Counted from the first letter of the stretch, positions 52,837-62,672 are shown. The stretch: DNA of 64,000 bases from Asanoa sp. WMMD1127 (GCF_029626225.1 NZ_JARUBP010000001.1:2418001-2482000); one strand, 5' to 3'. The notes: a model not told the origin generated them from the sequence alone. Program-made: numbers and translations.

Positions 52837-52916
52837 GGGGATGAAGGCTACCAGCCGTCCTGTCCGAGGTCACCGGGCTGACCACCATCCGGGAGCGCCC
52901 GGGACGGTGAGCCGGA

Positions 52917-53708
52917 TCACGAGTTGAGCGGCACGTCCTTGGCGGTGGCGGTCACGGCCAGCCCGTCGGGCTTGGCATCGACCTGCTTGAGCTCCATGTT
53001 GAAGGGCAGCGCCGGCACGTCGACGTTGATCGAGATCTGCCGGATGAAGTTGCTGACGACCTGCTGGGCCAGCGGCACGGCGGGCAGCCCCTCGGCGGTC
53101 GCGTCGGCGAACTTGATCTGGATCCGCCGGCCCTGGACCGAGAGGTCCGCGGAGCCCGTGACGGTGAACTGCTGGTTGATCCCGGGCACCACGATCGGGG
53201 CGGTGGCGACGAGCTTGCCCTCGCGCTCGCTGAGCTTGAGCCCCTCGCGGTTGATCAGCGCGGTCACGCTGTCATAGGTGATCGTCCCGGTGCCGTCGAC
53301 GGTCTTGGCGGTCACGTCGCCCTGCCCGCTGCGCAGGGTGTCGATCGAGGCGGCCACGTCGTGCGCCACCACGTTGAGCTGCGGCAGGTTGACCGCGTCG
53401 CCGTTGACGTCGCCCTTGACGTCCCGCATGACGATCGTGATCTCTTCGTAGTTGCCCCGGAGCACCTGGGTCAGGAACGGGAACCCGCCGACGGACACCT
53501 CGGGCGGCGCCGACTGCACGTTCTGCGCGGCGACCTCCTGGCTGACCTGCTCGGCGATCTTCTTCTCGGCGAAGTTGGCGGCCACCCGGTCGGCCGCGAC
53601 GAGGACGCCGGCGAGCACGATGAGCAGCACCAGCAGGGTGATCAGCGCACGGCGGCCGCGCCGCTTGCGGGGACGGGTTTCCTCGTCCGCGTAGTAGGTG
53701 GTCGTCAC
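52917..53708 (-). CDS. LmeA-family phospholipid-binding protein (DUF2993)
   Basis: 263 residues; GTG at 53708 after AGGAGG. A basic cytoplasmic start (RPRKRRGRRA) and TM anchor (LITLLVLLIVLAGVLVAADRVAA, about 20-42) are followed by the DUF2993 domain: EVSVGGFPFLTQVLRGNYEEITIVM and LPFNMELKQVDAKPDGLAVTATAKDVPL. LmeA in mycobacteria binds phospholipid and affects lipomannan maturation; a periplasmic-type envelope role is inferred here. Confidence 0.87.
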   Translation of the reverse strand: MTTTYYADEETRPRKRRGRRALITLLVLLIVLAGVLVAADRVAANFAEKKIAEQVSQEVAAQNVQSAPPEVSVGGFPFLTQVLRGNYEEITIVMRDVKGDVNGDAVNLPQLNVVAHDVAASIDTLRSGQGDVTAKTVDGTGTITYDSVTALINREGLKLSEREGKLVATAPIVVPGINQQFTVTGSADLSVQGRRIQIKFADATAEGLPAVPLAQQVVSNFIRQISINVDVPALPFNMELKQVDAKPDGLAVTATAKDVPLNS

Positions 53709-53748
53709 CGTTCCTCCTCGTCGTCGCTTTCCTCCTTACCCACTCGGG

Positions 53749-54651
53749 TCAAGTCAGGAACAGCACCGTCATGACGTACGCCGCGGGCGCGGCCAGCGCG
53801 AAGCCGCCGAGCGGACCCTGCATGTGCCGGGCCACCCAGAGCGTCGGCGGGTCGCCGGCCATCTGCCGGCCGGCCTCGGCGTAGTCGGCGGCCAGGTCGG
53901 CCAGCACCGCGAGCACGGCGGCGACCAGCCCGGCGACCGCCGCGCTGGTGGGGCTGAACGAGTAGAGGTAGGACCCGAGGACGGCGCTGAGCAGCGTGCC
54001 GGCCATCGCGCCGAAGATCACTCCGCTGGCACCGCGGGGGATCTGGGGCGCCAGCCGCGGCTTCGGGTAGACCGCGTCCACGAGCCGGGCGACCATCAGC
54101 GCGACCGCGCTGGACGCGACGCAGACGAGGATCACCTGGGTGCCGAGCGGCTCGCGGCTCAACATGCTCAGCGACGCGATCGCCACCACGCCGACCACGA
54201 GCAGCAGGGTGGCCAGCAACGACTCCGTGATCCGCCGCCGGTCGCCGGCCCGGATGGACTGGCCGAGCACCACCGCCGCGACGCCGGTCACCGCGATCAG
54301 GCCGAGCATCCCCAACCCCGGCTCGGCGGCCCGCACCGCCTGCAGGTCGCTCCACCCGGCCACCACCAGGCAGACGCCGCCGACGAGCAGCGCCTGCGGT
54401 GGGCGGGTGGCCATCAGCCAGGCGAGCACGTAGAGCACCTGGAGGCCGGCCAGCACGAGGGCGAACGGCACCCGGGCGCCCGGGCTGCTCGACTGGGCGC
54501 CGAGGATCAGCCCGATGCCGACCAGGCCCGCGAACGCCGCGATCGCCGCCGACAGGGCCGGCCGGATCGGCGTGACTTCTATCTCTTCGAGATCGTCGTC
54601 GGGGGCGCCGGCGGGGTCGGCCGCGGTCTCCGGTGAGGTCGAGGGGAACAC
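53749..54651 (-). CDS. Hypothetical polytopic membrane protein
   Basis: 300 residues from GTG at 54651 (ATG at 54693 adds 14 residues of doubtful value). An acidic N-terminus precedes about eight TMs. Near the C-terminus a VLADLAADYAEAGRQMAGDPPTLWVARHMQGPLGG segment separates the last helices. Not recognised. Lies 40 bp upstream of lmeA on the same strand and may be co-transcribed with it. Confidence 0.75.
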   Translation of the reverse strand: MFPSTSPETAADPAGAPDDDLEEIEVTPIRPALSAAIAAFAGLVGIGLILGAQSSSPGARVPFALVLAGLQVLYVLAWLMATRPPQALLVGGVCLVVAGWSDLQAVRAAEPGLGMLGLIAVTGVAAVVLGQSIRAGDRRRITESLLATLLLVVGVVAIASLSMLSREPLGTQVILVCVASSAVALMVARLVDAVYPKPRLAPQIPRGASGVIFGAMAGTLLSAVLGSYLYSFSPTSAAVAGLVAAVLAVLADLAADYAEAGRQMAGDPPTLWVARHMQGPLGGFALAAPAAYVMTVLFLT

Positions 54652-54787
54652 GGTCCGATCGTGCCAGACCCGCCCGAACCAGGGGCAGGTCACCGGCCCG
54701 TTCGGACCGATCGCGGCGATGAACGCACGGCCACCGCCCGGTTACGGCCTTCTCATCGGTTAAGCTCGTTTCGACTCGCGGAGGGCG

Positions 54788-54803
54788 TTTACGCAGGCGT
54801 AAC
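54788..54803 (+). promoter_or_regulatory. Possible GlnR-binding site upstream of glnR
   Basis: TTTAC-N6-GTAAC fits gTnAC-N6-GnAAC at 8 of the 9 fixed-type positions that I can score, and forms TTACGC-ag-GCGTAA. It lies about 90 bp before glnR, where autoregulation is plausible. Confidence 0.4.
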
Positions 54804-54892
54804 ACGACTGAGCGAGGCTGGCACCACCCCGTCAGCGAAGCCGGGTTCCCCGCCGCGGCCGCTGCGCCGCATCAGACGGAGGTGACTGACGC

Positions 54893-55600
54893 GTGGAGAT
54901 TCTGCTGCTGGTGACGGCCCGGGCCGGCGAGCCGTCGAGCGTGCTGTCGGCGCTCGACCTGCTGCCGCACTCGGTGCGCACCGCCCCGCGCGACGTGCGC
55001 ACGCTGGTCAGCGGTCCCAGCCCCGACGCCGTGCTGGTCGACGCCCGCTCCGAACTGTCCGAGGCCCGGGCGACCTGCCGGATGCTGCACGCGACCGGGC
55101 TCGGTGTGCCGCTGATCGCGGTGGTCACCGAGGCCGGGCTGATCGCGCTCAACGCCGACTGGGGCGTCGACGACGTGATCCTGGCCAGTGCCGGCCCGGC
55201 CGAGGTCGAGGCTCGGCTGCGGCTGGCCGTCGGCCGCCTGACCAACGCCACCAACGCCGCCAACGGGCTGATCCGGGCGGGCGAGCTCACCATCGACCCC
55301 GACACCTACGCCGCCAAGCTCAAGGGCCGGCCGCTCGACCTGACCTACAAGGAGTTCGAGCTGCTCAAGTTCCTGGCCCAGCACCCCGGCCGGGTGTTCA
55401 CCCGCGACCAGCTGCTGCGCGAGGTCTGGGGCTACGACTACTTCGGCGGCACGCGCACGGTCGACGTGCACGTGCGGCGGCTGCGGGCCAAGCTCGGCTC
55501 CGAATACGAGTCGATGATCGGCACCGTGCGGCAGGTCGGCTACAAGTTCGTCGTGCCGCCGACCCGCTCGCTGCCCGACAACGAGCTGCTGTCCGTCTGA
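54893..55600 (+). CDS. glnR: GlnR-type OmpR-family regulator
   Basis: 235 residues; GTG at 54893 after GGAGGTGA. An atypical receiver (about 1-105) with a single conserved Asp position ([11 protein letters not shown]) and no full acidic pocket, as in GlnR, is followed by a winged-helix domain: [55 protein letters not shown]. GlnR controls nitrogen assimilation genes and works without a partner kinase. Position near mshD and pst also occurs in Streptomyces (recalled synteny). Confidence 0.9.
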   Translation: MEILLLVTARAGEPSSVLSALDLLPHSVRTAPRDVRTLVSGPSPDAVLVDARSELSEARATCRMLHATGLGVPLIAVVTEAGLIALNADWGVDDVILASAGPAEVEARLRLAVGRLTNATNAANGLIRAGELTIDPDTYAAKLKGRPLDLTYKEFELLKFLAQHPGRVFTRDQLLREVWGYDYFGGTRTVDVHVRRLRAKLGSEYESMIGTVRQVGYKFVVPPTRSLPDNELLSV

Positions 55601-55616
55601 CCTCTTTCGGGCTGTT

Positions 55617-55648
55617 GGGGACCACTCCGTAACTCCGGGGCGGTCCCC
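55617..55648 (+). terminator. Weak hairpin after glnR
   Basis: GGGGACC / GGTCCCC 7-bp stem enclosing a smaller fold, followed by gtcgtttgtcc. Confidence 0.45.
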
Positions 55649-55703
55649 GTCGTTTGTCCAAGTTTGGCCACGTAAAACACGAAAAATCCATACGCTGGCC
55701 AGT

Positions 55704-56768
55704 GTGAAGATCGGACCGACCACCCGGACCCTCGCGATCGTCACGGTCATCGCCTCGGCGATCATCGGCAGCTCGTTCGCGCTCGGCAACGCCACGCGCC
55801 AGGAACACGAGCAGGGCCGATCAGCCGCGGGCACGTACGACAGCGACGCCGTGCGCGGCGACCGGCACCGCGGCGCGGCGGCCGACGACGAGCGCCCCGG
55901 CCTGCCCGCCTCCCCGTCCAGCCGGGCGGTGGCCAAGGCGCACGAGCCGCGTACGCAGGAGCCGAAGCCGGACACGGCGCCGACGCCGACGGCCCAGCCA
56001 CAGGGTGGCGCCGCGCCGGCCAAGCAGGGCGTGCCGGCCGCGCCGCCGCTGCCCGCGGTCTTCAACCAGCAGATCGTCGTCGGACCGGGCCGGCCGCCGC
56101 TGATGCCGGACAAGGCCGGGCCGTTCGGCAGCCGGATGACCACGGGGACCATGCAGGTCGCGCTGACCTTCGACGACGGCCCGGACCCGAAGTACACGCC
56201 CGAGGTGCTCGCGCTGCTCGACGAGTACGGCGTCAAGGCCACGTTCTGCCTCGTCGGCGAGATGGCCGCGCAGTTCCCGGATCTGGTGCGGGAGATCGTC
56301 GCGCACGGGCACACGCTGTGCAACCACACCTGGAACCACGACACGGAGCTGGGCACGAGGTCCAAGGCCGTGATCCGGGCCGACATGCAGAAGACGAGCG
56401 ACGCGATCCACGCGGCGGTGCCGGACGCGAAGATCTCGTACTTCCGGCACCCGGGCGGGGCCTGGACCCAGGCGGCGGTCGACGTCGCCAAGGAGCTCGG
56501 GATGTCGTCGCTGCACTGGACGGTGGACCCGGTGGACTGGATGAAGCCGGGGGCCAAGAGCATCGAGAAGACGGTCATGACGGACACCGGGATCGGCTCG
56601 ATCGTGCTGATGCACGACGCCGGGGGTGAGCGCGAGGGCACCGTCCAGGCGCTCAAGAAGATCTTGCCCGACCTGGAGAAGCGGTTCGCGCTCGCCGCGC
56701 TGCCGCCCGGCATCGACGAGCCGATGCTGCACGGGCGCGATCTCCCGATCCACCGCGGCCAGAAGTAA
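55704..56768 (+). CDS. Exported polysaccharide deacetylase (NodB domain)
   Basis: 354 residues; GTG at 55704. Signal anchor (about 8-27), a roughly 115-residue Pro/Ala-rich, charged linker, then a NodB domain (about 150-345): TFDDGPD (155-161), HTWNHD zinc-ligand motif, RHPGGAWT and VLMHDAGGE. Removes N-acetyl groups from cell-wall or capsular glycan. Ends 9 bp before mshD, so co-transcription is likely. Confidence 0.9.
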   Translation: MKIGPTTRTLAIVTVIASAIIGSSFALGNATRQEHEQGRSAAGTYDSDAVRGDRHRGAAADDERPGLPASPSSRAVAKAHEPRTQEPKPDTAPTPTAQPQGGAAPAKQGVPAAPPLPAVFNQQIVVGPGRPPLMPDKAGPFGSRMTTGTMQVALTFDDGPDPKYTPEVLALLDEYGVKATFCLVGEMAAQFPDLVREIVAHGHTLCNHTWNHDTELGTRSKAVIRADMQKTSDAIHAAVPDAKISYFRHPGGAWTQAAVDVAKELGMSSLHWTVDPVDWMKPGAKSIEKTVMTDTGIGSIVLMHDAGGEREGTVQALKKILPDLEKRFALAALPPGIDEPMLHGRDLPIHRGQK

Positions 56769-56777
56769 CGTGAGCGG

Positions 56778-57716
56778 GTGACCAACCCGCCCCGCGTCGA
56801 GCGGCTCGACCAGCTGGCTGCCGCCGACGTCGCGGCCGTGCTCGACCTCGCCTCGCTTGCCGGCGACACCGACGGGGCCTACCCGTTCTCCGAGCACGTG
56901 GTGCTGCACATCCGGCACGGCGGCGAGCAGGCGGCCGTGCACCTGCTGGTCCGGGACCCGGACGGCACGCTCGCCGGGTACGCCCACGTCGACACCACCG
57001 ACGAGGTCGAGGGCGCCGCCGCCGAGCTGGTGGTGCATCCGCTGCGGCGCCGGCACGGGCTCGGGCGGGCGCTGGTCAACGCGGCCATCGCCGCCACCGA
57101 GGCGGCCGGCTCGCGGTCGCTGCGGCTCTGGGCCCACGGCGACCACCCGTCGGCCGGCGCGCTCGCGCAGGAGCTCGGCTTCGACCGCGCCCGGGTGCTG
57201 TTCCAGATGCGCCGGTCGCTGTTCGCGCCGCTGCCCGCCCGCGACCTGCCGGCCGGCGTGACGCTGCGCGCGTTCGAGCCGGGCCGCGACGAGCAGGAGT
57301 GGGTACGCGTCAACGCGCGGGCCTTCGCCGACCACCCCGACCAGGGCCGGTGGACCATCGACGACCTGCGGATCCGGATGGCGGAGCCGTGGTTCGACCC
57401 GGCCGGCTTCCTCCTCGCGGTCGACGCGCAGGACGGCGCGATGCTGGGCTTCCACTGGACCAAGGTGCACGGTAAGGGCGGCCACCAGCACGACCCGATC
57501 GGCGAGGTCTACGTGGTCGGGGTGGACCCGGCCGCGCACGGTCGCGGGCTGGGCGGCGCGTTGACCGTCGCCGGGTTGCGCTACCTACGGGCGGCCGGGC
57601 TGGACCAGGCGATGCTCTACGTCGACGAGTCCAACAAGCCCGCCGTCCGGCTCTACACGGGGCTCGGTTTCGCCGTCTGGTCGACGGACGTGAGCTATCG
57701 CCGCTCATCCCAGTGA
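56778..57716 (+). CDS. mshD: Mycothiol synthase
   Basis: 312 residues; GTG at 56778. Tandem GNAT domains: ELVVHPLRRRHGLGRALVNAAI (about 87-108) and EVYVVGVDPAAHGRGLGGALTVAGLRYL (about 238-265), the second catalytic, followed by LYVDESNKPAVRLYTGLGF. Acetylates Cys-GlcN-Ins with acetyl-CoA, the last step of mycothiol synthesis. RAFEPGRDEQEWVRVNARAFADHPDQGRW is typical of MshD. Overlaps the convergent DUF1772 gene by 12 bp. Confidence 0.93.
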   Translation: MTNPPRVERLDQLAAADVAAVLDLASLAGDTDGAYPFSEHVVLHIRHGGEQAAVHLLVRDPDGTLAGYAHVDTTDEVEGAAAELVVHPLRRRHGLGRALVNAAIAATEAAGSRSLRLWAHGDHPSAGALAQELGFDRARVLFQMRRSLFAPLPARDLPAGVTLRAFEPGRDEQEWVRVNARAFADHPDQGRWTIDDLRIRMAEPWFDPAGFLLAVDAQDGAMLGFHWTKVHGKGGHQHDPIGEVYVVGVDPAAHGRGLGGALTVAGLRYLRAAGLDQAMLYVDESNKPAVRLYTGLGFAVWSTDVSYRRSSQ

Positions 57717-58205
57717 CCGGCCGTACTCGGCGAGGCCGCCGAGCAGCGCCACGAACGCGGCGAGGACCAGCCAGGTGCGCACGTGGTTCCACCGGTTCCA
57801 CTTCGCTTCGAACGCGACGCGTACGGGATGCGGGTCCGTCATCCTGGCCGGGTCGCCGGCGGCCAGCAGGGCGTTGTTGAGCGGCACGTTGATCCCGAAC
57901 GTGATGCCGAGCTGGATCGCGTAGAGCACGGCGGCGGCGACGATCCACCAGACGGTGCGGTCGCCGGTGTTGAGCGCCAGCGCCACGACGGTGAAGACCA
58001 TGGCGCCGCCGAACGCGAAGCCGAACAGGCCATTGAGGATCTTGATGTTGATCTCCCGCATGGCGGTGACGAAGGTACGGTCGTCGGTGCTCGCGAGGCC
58101 GCGCATCACCGCGACGTCGAAGGTGTAGAAGAGGCCGGCGGCCAGGCCGGTGGCCAGGGCCGCCAGAGCGAGAAAGCCGCCACGGACGGTCAGCACGTCA
58201 GTCAT
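57705..58205 (-). CDS. DUF1772-family membrane protein
   Basis: 166 residues, four TMs; ATG at 58205. GGFLALAALATGLAAGLFYTFDVAVMRGLA, then GITFGINVPLNNALLA, and a cytoplasmic EAKWNRWNHVRTWLVLAAF match DUF1772, which includes anthrone oxygenase-like proteins. Enzymatic role here is not established. Confidence 0.85.
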   Translation of the reverse strand: MTDVLTVRGGFLALAALATGLAAGLFYTFDVAVMRGLASTDDRTFVTAMREINIKILNGLFGFAFGGAMVFTVVALALNTGDRTVWWIVAAAVLYAIQLGITFGINVPLNNALLAAGDPARMTDPHPVRVAFEAKWNRWNHVRTWLVLAAFVALLGGLAEYGRSLG

Positions 58206-58463
58206 GTCGGTAAGTCTCTGACCTGCCGCCGGTGGCTGACCATCGCTGACCCGCTCGTTCGCATACGCGATCGTCTGCGGCCGGTTAACGGAATCGACAT
58301 CCATGGCTCAGCATGTCGCCACCTCGGCGGCTGAAGCTGTTCACCGCCAGTTCACTAAGGCCCGGGAAGTCGGCTACCTACCCCTCTTAGCTTCGCTGGT
58401 AGCCCCGGGGGCAGCACGCTCCCGGGCCAATCTCGAAACCCCGTTTGAAGGGATATCCCTCAG
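58206..58463. promoter_or_regulatory. Control region of pstSCAB
   Basis: 258-bp leader and promoter region. It contains the PHO box (58339-58360), a TACCTA-like -10 near 58375 and an AGGGATATCCCT palindrome (58449-58460) that contains the pstS Shine-Dalgarno. Confidence 0.75.
58339..58360 (+). promoter_or_regulatory. PHO box of pstS
   Basis: Two adjacent 11-bp units, GTTCACCGCCA and GTTCACTAAGG: a textbook PhoP direct repeat in the activating orientation, 104 bp before the start and just upstream of the probable -10. Confidence 0.9.
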
Positions 58464-59570
58464 GTGAAGCTCCAGCGGCACGGCACCATCGCCTGCCTCG
58501 CTTTGACGGCGGCACTCGCGCTGAGCGCGTGCGGCTCGGACAACAACGAGTCGCCCGGCACCGGCGCGAGCGGCGGCGCGTCCGCGGCGGCCGACTGCGC
58601 CTCGGGCACGGTCAACGCCTTCGGCTCGTCCGCGCAGAAGAACGCCGTTGACGAGTGGCGCAAGGCCTACCAGCAGCTGTGCACCGGCACGACCATCAAC
58701 TACGAGCCCAACGGCTCCGGTGCCGGCATCCAGTCGTTCATCGCCAAGACGGCGGACTTCGCGGGTTCGGACTCGGCGCTCAAGGAAGACGAGCAGCCGA
58801 AGGCCGACGCCCGGTGCGGCACCGGCCCGGCGATCCACCTCCCCATGGTGATCGGCCCGATCGCCGTCGCCTACAACCTGCCTGGCGTCGACGGCCTGCA
58901 GCTCAAGCCCGACACCCTGGCGAAGATCTTCAACGGCTCCATCAAGAAGTGGGACGACGCCGCGATCAAGGCGGACAACCCCAGCGCGACGCTGCCGTCG
59001 ACCAACATCCAGACGGTGCACCGGTCGGACGAGTCGGGCACGACCGACAACTTCACCAAGTACCTGAGCACCGTCGCCGAGGCGAACTGGACCTTCGGCA
59101 ACGCCAAGGCGTGGAAGGCCCCGGGCGGCACCGGCTCCAAGGGCTCGGACGGCGTTGCCACGTCGGTCAAGGGTGCCGAGGGCTCCATCGGCTACATGGA
59201 GTGGTCGTACGCCGAGAACGGCGGCCTGTCGAAGGCCAAGATCGCTAACGGCGCGGGTGAGTTCACCGAGCTGACCGCCGAGGCGGCCGGCAAGACGATC
59301 GCGGGCGCCGAGGTCACCGGCTCCGGCGACGACCTGAAGATGAAGATCGACTACGCGACCAAGGAGGCGGGCGCCTACCCGATCGTCCTGGTCACCTACG
59401 AGATCGTCTGCAGCAAGGGCACCCCGGCCGACAAGCTCGCGCTGGTCAAGGGCTTCCTGAACTACGCCGCCAGCGCCGAGGGCCAGGGCTCGCTGACCGA
59501 GCTCGGCTACGCGCCGCTGCCGACCGAGGTGCAGACCAAGGTCCAGGCCGCGATCAAGAACCTCGCCTGA
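58464..59570 (+). CDS. pstS: Phosphate ABC transporter, phosphate-binding lipoprotein PstS
   Basis: 368 residues; GTG at 58464. Lipoprotein signal with lipobox LSAC (Cys about 25), then a PstS fold: GSSAQKNAVDEWR, YEPNGSGAGIQSFIAKTADFAGSDSAL, VHRSDESGTTDNFTKYL (phosphate-binding Ser/Arg/Asp) and TYEIVCSK. Binds phosphate at the outer face of the membrane and delivers it to PstCA. First gene of the pst operon, under PhoP control. Confidence 0.96.
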   Translation: MKLQRHGTIACLALTAALALSACGSDNNESPGTGASGGASAAADCASGTVNAFGSSAQKNAVDEWRKAYQQLCTGTTINYEPNGSGAGIQSFIAKTADFAGSDSALKEDEQPKADARCGTGPAIHLPMVIGPIAVAYNLPGVDGLQLKPDTLAKIFNGSIKKWDDAAIKADNPSATLPSTNIQTVHRSDESGTTDNFTKYLSTVAEANWTFGNAKAWKAPGGTGSKGSDGVATSVKGAEGSIGYMEWSYAENGGLSKAKIANGAGEFTELTAEAAGKTIAGAEVTGSGDDLKMKIDYATKEAGAYPIVLVTYEIVCSKGTPADKLALVKGFLNYAASAEGQGSLTELGYAPLPTEVQTKVQAAIKNLA

Positions 59571-59619
59571 GCCAGCAGCTAGGAACCTCAACCGAACCGA
59601 AGACGAAACGAGCGAGCAG

Positions 59620-60738
59620 ATGGCCGACAGGCACACCCGCTCGGCCGACGTCAGCACCGGGGGGCCGGGCGTGACCAACAGTCACGCCCGGCCCGCCGGT
59701 GCAACGGCGTCGACCGGCGTTCTCGACGGGCGGTCGGGCGGCGACGCTCCGGTGCCGCCGGACTTCCGCCACAACGGTGGCGCGCTCGGCGGCGGCGGGT
59801 CACTTCCGCGCCGCAAGGGCTTCGGGGCCGAAAACGCCTTCCGCGGCCTCACCCTCGCCGCGGGCACGATGGTCCTGGTCATCATCGTCGCGATCACGAT
59901 CTTCCTGATCGCCAAGGCGGTGCCCGCGCTCCAGGCCAACGAGGCCAACTTCCTCACGACCAAGGAGTGGTTCCCCAACCAGTCACCGCCGCAGTTCGGC
60001 ATCGCGGCGCTGGTGTGGGGCACGGTGGTCACCGCGGTGATCGCGCTGCTCGTGGCCGTCCCGATCGCGCTCGGCATCGCGCTCTACCTGTCGCACTACG
60101 CGCACAAGCGGATCGCCACGGTGCTCGGCTTCCTGATCGACCTGCTGGCCGCCGTGCCCAGTGTGGTCTACGGCCTGTGGGGCCTGATGGTCTTCATCGA
60201 CCCGGTCCGGGACTTCTCGGTCTGGCTCAACAAATACTTCTCGTGGCTGCCGTTCTTCTCCGGTGAGGCCCCGTTCGGCCGCTCGTTGCTGCTCGGCGGC
60301 CTGGTGCTGGCCATCATGGTGCTGCCGATCGTCACGTCGCTGTCGCGTGAGGTGTTCATGCAGACGCCGACCGCCAACGAGGAGGCGGCCCTGGCGCTCG
60401 GCGCCACCAAGTGGGAGATGATCCGCACCGCGGTGCTGCCCTACGGCCGCCCCGGCGTGATCGCCTCCGTGATGCTCGGCCTCGGTCGCGCGCTCGGCGA
60501 GACCATCGCGCTGGCGATGACGCTCGGCTTCATCAACGTGATCTCGCTGAACGTCATCACGAACGGCGGCAACTCGATCGCCGCCAACATCGCCAACGGC
60601 TTCGGTGAGGCGGGCGAGATCGGTCGCGGCGCGCTCATCGCGTCCGGCCTGGTGCTGTTCACGATCACGCTCATCGTCAACATGATCGCCCGCGCGATCA
60701 TCTACCGGCGTCGCGAGTTCACGGAGTCCGCCGCATGA
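59620..60738 (+). CDS. pstC: Phosphate ABC transporter permease PstC
   Basis: 372 residues; ATG at 59620. A 75-residue hydrophilic Gly-rich N-terminus is longer than usual. Six TMs follow, with the permease EAA loop EEAALALGATKWEMIRTAVLPYGRPGV (about 248-274). Overlaps pstA (ATGA at 60735). With PstA it forms the transmembrane channel. Confidence 0.94.
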   Translation: MADRHTRSADVSTGGPGVTNSHARPAGATASTGVLDGRSGGDAPVPPDFRHNGGALGGGGSLPRRKGFGAENAFRGLTLAAGTMVLVIIVAITIFLIAKAVPALQANEANFLTTKEWFPNQSPPQFGIAALVWGTVVTAVIALLVAVPIALGIALYLSHYAHKRIATVLGFLIDLLAAVPSVVYGLWGLMVFIDPVRDFSVWLNKYFSWLPFFSGEAPFGRSLLLGGLVLAIMVLPIVTSLSREVFMQTPTANEEAALALGATKWEMIRTAVLPYGRPGVIASVMLGLGRALGETIALAMTLGFINVISLNVITNGGNSIAANIANGFGEAGEIGRGALIASGLVLFTITLIVNMIARAIIYRRREFTESAA

Positions 60739-61811
60739 GTACGAGTACGTTGCCTGCCCCGGGCCAGAACCCGACGCTGCAGACCAAGCGGCTGCCGACC
60801 GTCGCGTTCCTCGGCATCGCCGTCGTCGCGCTGGGCCTGGCGGCCGCGCTCTGCTACGGCACCGGCATCGGTGGCTGGGTGCTCACCCTGGTCATCGGCC
60901 TCATCCTCTACATGGTCGGCGTCTACGTCGCCGTCAACGCCGTCGAGGGCCGCCGGTCCGCGCGCAACCGCACCTGGAGCGCGCTGATCCACTCGGCGTT
61001 CGTGCTCGCGGTGCTGCCGCTCGCATCCGTGACCTGGACGCTGATCTCCAAGGGCATGGAGCGTTTCGACGGCGACTTCTTCAACGCGTCGATGAACAAC
61101 ATCGGCGCCCGCGACGCCAACGGCGGCGCCTACCACGCGATCATCGGCACGCTGGAGCAGGTCGGCATCGCGGCGCTGATCACGATCCCGCTGGGCGTGC
61201 TCGGCGCGATCTACATCGTGGAATATGGCCGCGGCCGGTTCACCTTCCTGATCAGGTTCTTCGTCGACGTCATGACGGGCATCCCGTCGATCGTCGCCGG
61301 CCTGTTCGTGCTGGCGTTCTGGGTGCTGATCGTGTCGCCGTGGTTCAACGACGGCGCACCGGCCTTCTCGGGCTTCGCAGCGGCGTTGGCGTTGAGCGTG
61401 CTGATGTTGCCGACGATCGTGCGGTCGACCGAGGAGATGCTGCGCCTCGTGCCCGCGCCACTGCGCGAGGGTTCCTACGCGCTCGGCGTACCCAAGTGGA
61501 AGACGATTTTGAAGATCGTCATCCCCACGGCCCTGCCCGGCATCGTCACCGGCATCATGCTCTCGATCGCCCGCGCGGCCGGCGAGACGGCGCCGGTGCT
61601 GCTGGTCGCCGGCGGCAGCGCCGCGATCAACTTCAACCCGTTCACCGGCCAGCAGGGTTCGCTCTCGCTGTTCGTCTTCCAGCAGGCCGGCGACGCCTCC
61701 CGCTTCGCGCCCGCCCGGGCCTGGACCGGAGCGCTCACGCTGGTGGCGCTCGTCCTGATTCTGACCATCGCGGCCAAGCTGCTCGCCCGCCGCAACCGCA
61801 TCCCTCGCTAG
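60735..61811 (+). CDS. pstA: Phosphate ABC transporter permease PstA
   Basis: 358 residues, six to eight TMs. ATG overlaps the pstC stop by 4 nt. The cytoplasmic EAA-type loop is [40 protein letters not shown] (about 231-270). Pairs with PstC; binds PstB. Confidence 0.94.
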   Translation: MSTSTLPAPGQNPTLQTKRLPTVAFLGIAVVALGLAAALCYGTGIGGWVLTLVIGLILYMVGVYVAVNAVEGRRSARNRTWSALIHSAFVLAVLPLASVTWTLISKGMERFDGDFFNASMNNIGARDANGGAYHAIIGTLEQVGIAALITIPLGVLGAIYIVEYGRGRFTFLIRFFVDVMTGIPSIVAGLFVLAFWVLIVSPWFNDGAPAFSGFAAALALSVLMLPTIVRSTEEMLRLVPAPLREGSYALGVPKWKTILKIVIPTALPGIVTGIMLSIARAAGETAPVLLVAGGSAAINFNPFTGQQGSLSLFVFQQAGDASRFAPARAWTGALTLVALVLILTIAAKLLARRNRIPR

Positions 61812-61827
61812 ATCTGAAGGACTGAAA

Positions 61828-62604
61828 ATGGCCAAGCGTGTCGAAGCGACCGGGGTCACCGCCTACTACGGTTCGTTCAAGGCGATCGACAACATCAACC
61901 TGAGCGTCGAGCCCAAGACCGTGACCGCGCTGATCGGTCCCTCGGGCTGCGGCAAGTCGACGTTCCTGCGTTCGATCAACCGGATGCACGAGGTCCTGCC
62001 CGGCGCCCGGGTCGAGGGCAAGCTGACGGTTGACGACGAGAACATCTACGACAAGGACGTCGACGTCACGGCCGTACGCCGGATGATCGGCATGGTCTTC
62101 CAGCGGCCCAACCCGTTCCCGACGATGTCCATCTTCGACAACGTCGTCGCGGGTCTGAAGCTCAACGGCGTGCGCCGCAAGTCGGTGCTCGAGGAGGCGG
62201 CCGAGAAGGCGCTGCGGTCGGCCAACCTGTGGGACGAGGTCAAGGACCGGCTCGGCAAGCCCGGCGCCGGCCTGTCGGGTGGCCAGCAGCAGCGGCTCTG
62301 CATCGCCCGTACGATCGCGGTCGAGCCGCAGGTCGTGCTGATGGACGAGCCGTGCTCGGCGCTGGACCCGATCTCCACGCTGGCGATCGAGGACCTGATG
62401 TTCAAGCTGAAGGACCGCTACACGATCATCATCGTGACCCACAACATGCAGCAGGCCGCGCGCGTCTCGGACCGCACGGCGTTCTTCTCCATCGAGCGCA
62501 CGGGCGACCCCGGCCGCCTGATCGAGCACGACTCGACGCAGAAGATCTTCAGCAACCCGAGCCAGAAGAAGACCGAGGACTACATCACGGGCCGCTTCGG
62601 CTGA
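61828..62604 (+). CDS. pstB: Phosphate ABC transporter ATPase PstB
   Basis: 258 residues; ATG at 61828 after GAAGGA. Walker [20 protein letters not shown] (about 36-54), Q-loop [18 protein letters not shown], signature [19 protein letters not shown], Walker [13 protein letters not shown], and the switch His in IVTHNMQQA. Standard PstB. Energises phosphate uptake and, in many bacteria, helps signal phosphate status with PhoU. Confidence 0.97.
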   Translation: MAKRVEATGVTAYYGSFKAIDNINLSVEPKTVTALIGPSGCGKSTFLRSINRMHEVLPGARVEGKLTVDDENIYDKDVDVTAVRRMIGMVFQRPNPFPTMSIFDNVVAGLKLNGVRRKSVLEEAAEKALRSANLWDEVKDRLGKPGAGLSGGQQQRLCIARTIAVEPQVVLMDEPCSALDPISTLAIEDLMFKLKDRYTIIIVTHNMQQAARVSDRTAFFSIERTGDPGRLIEHDSTQKIFSNPSQKKTEDYITGRFG

Positions 62605-62618
62605 CCGGCTGCGCATAG

Positions 62619-62649
62619 GATCCCGGCACGCGGTCGGCGGGCCGGGATC
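62619..62649 (+). terminator. Hairpin after pstB
   Basis: 9-bp stem GATCCCGGC / GCCGGGATC with a 13-nt loop, 15 bp after the pstB stop. Confidence 0.6.
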
Positions 62650-62672
62650 TGGCGTGGACGGGGGTGACGCGG

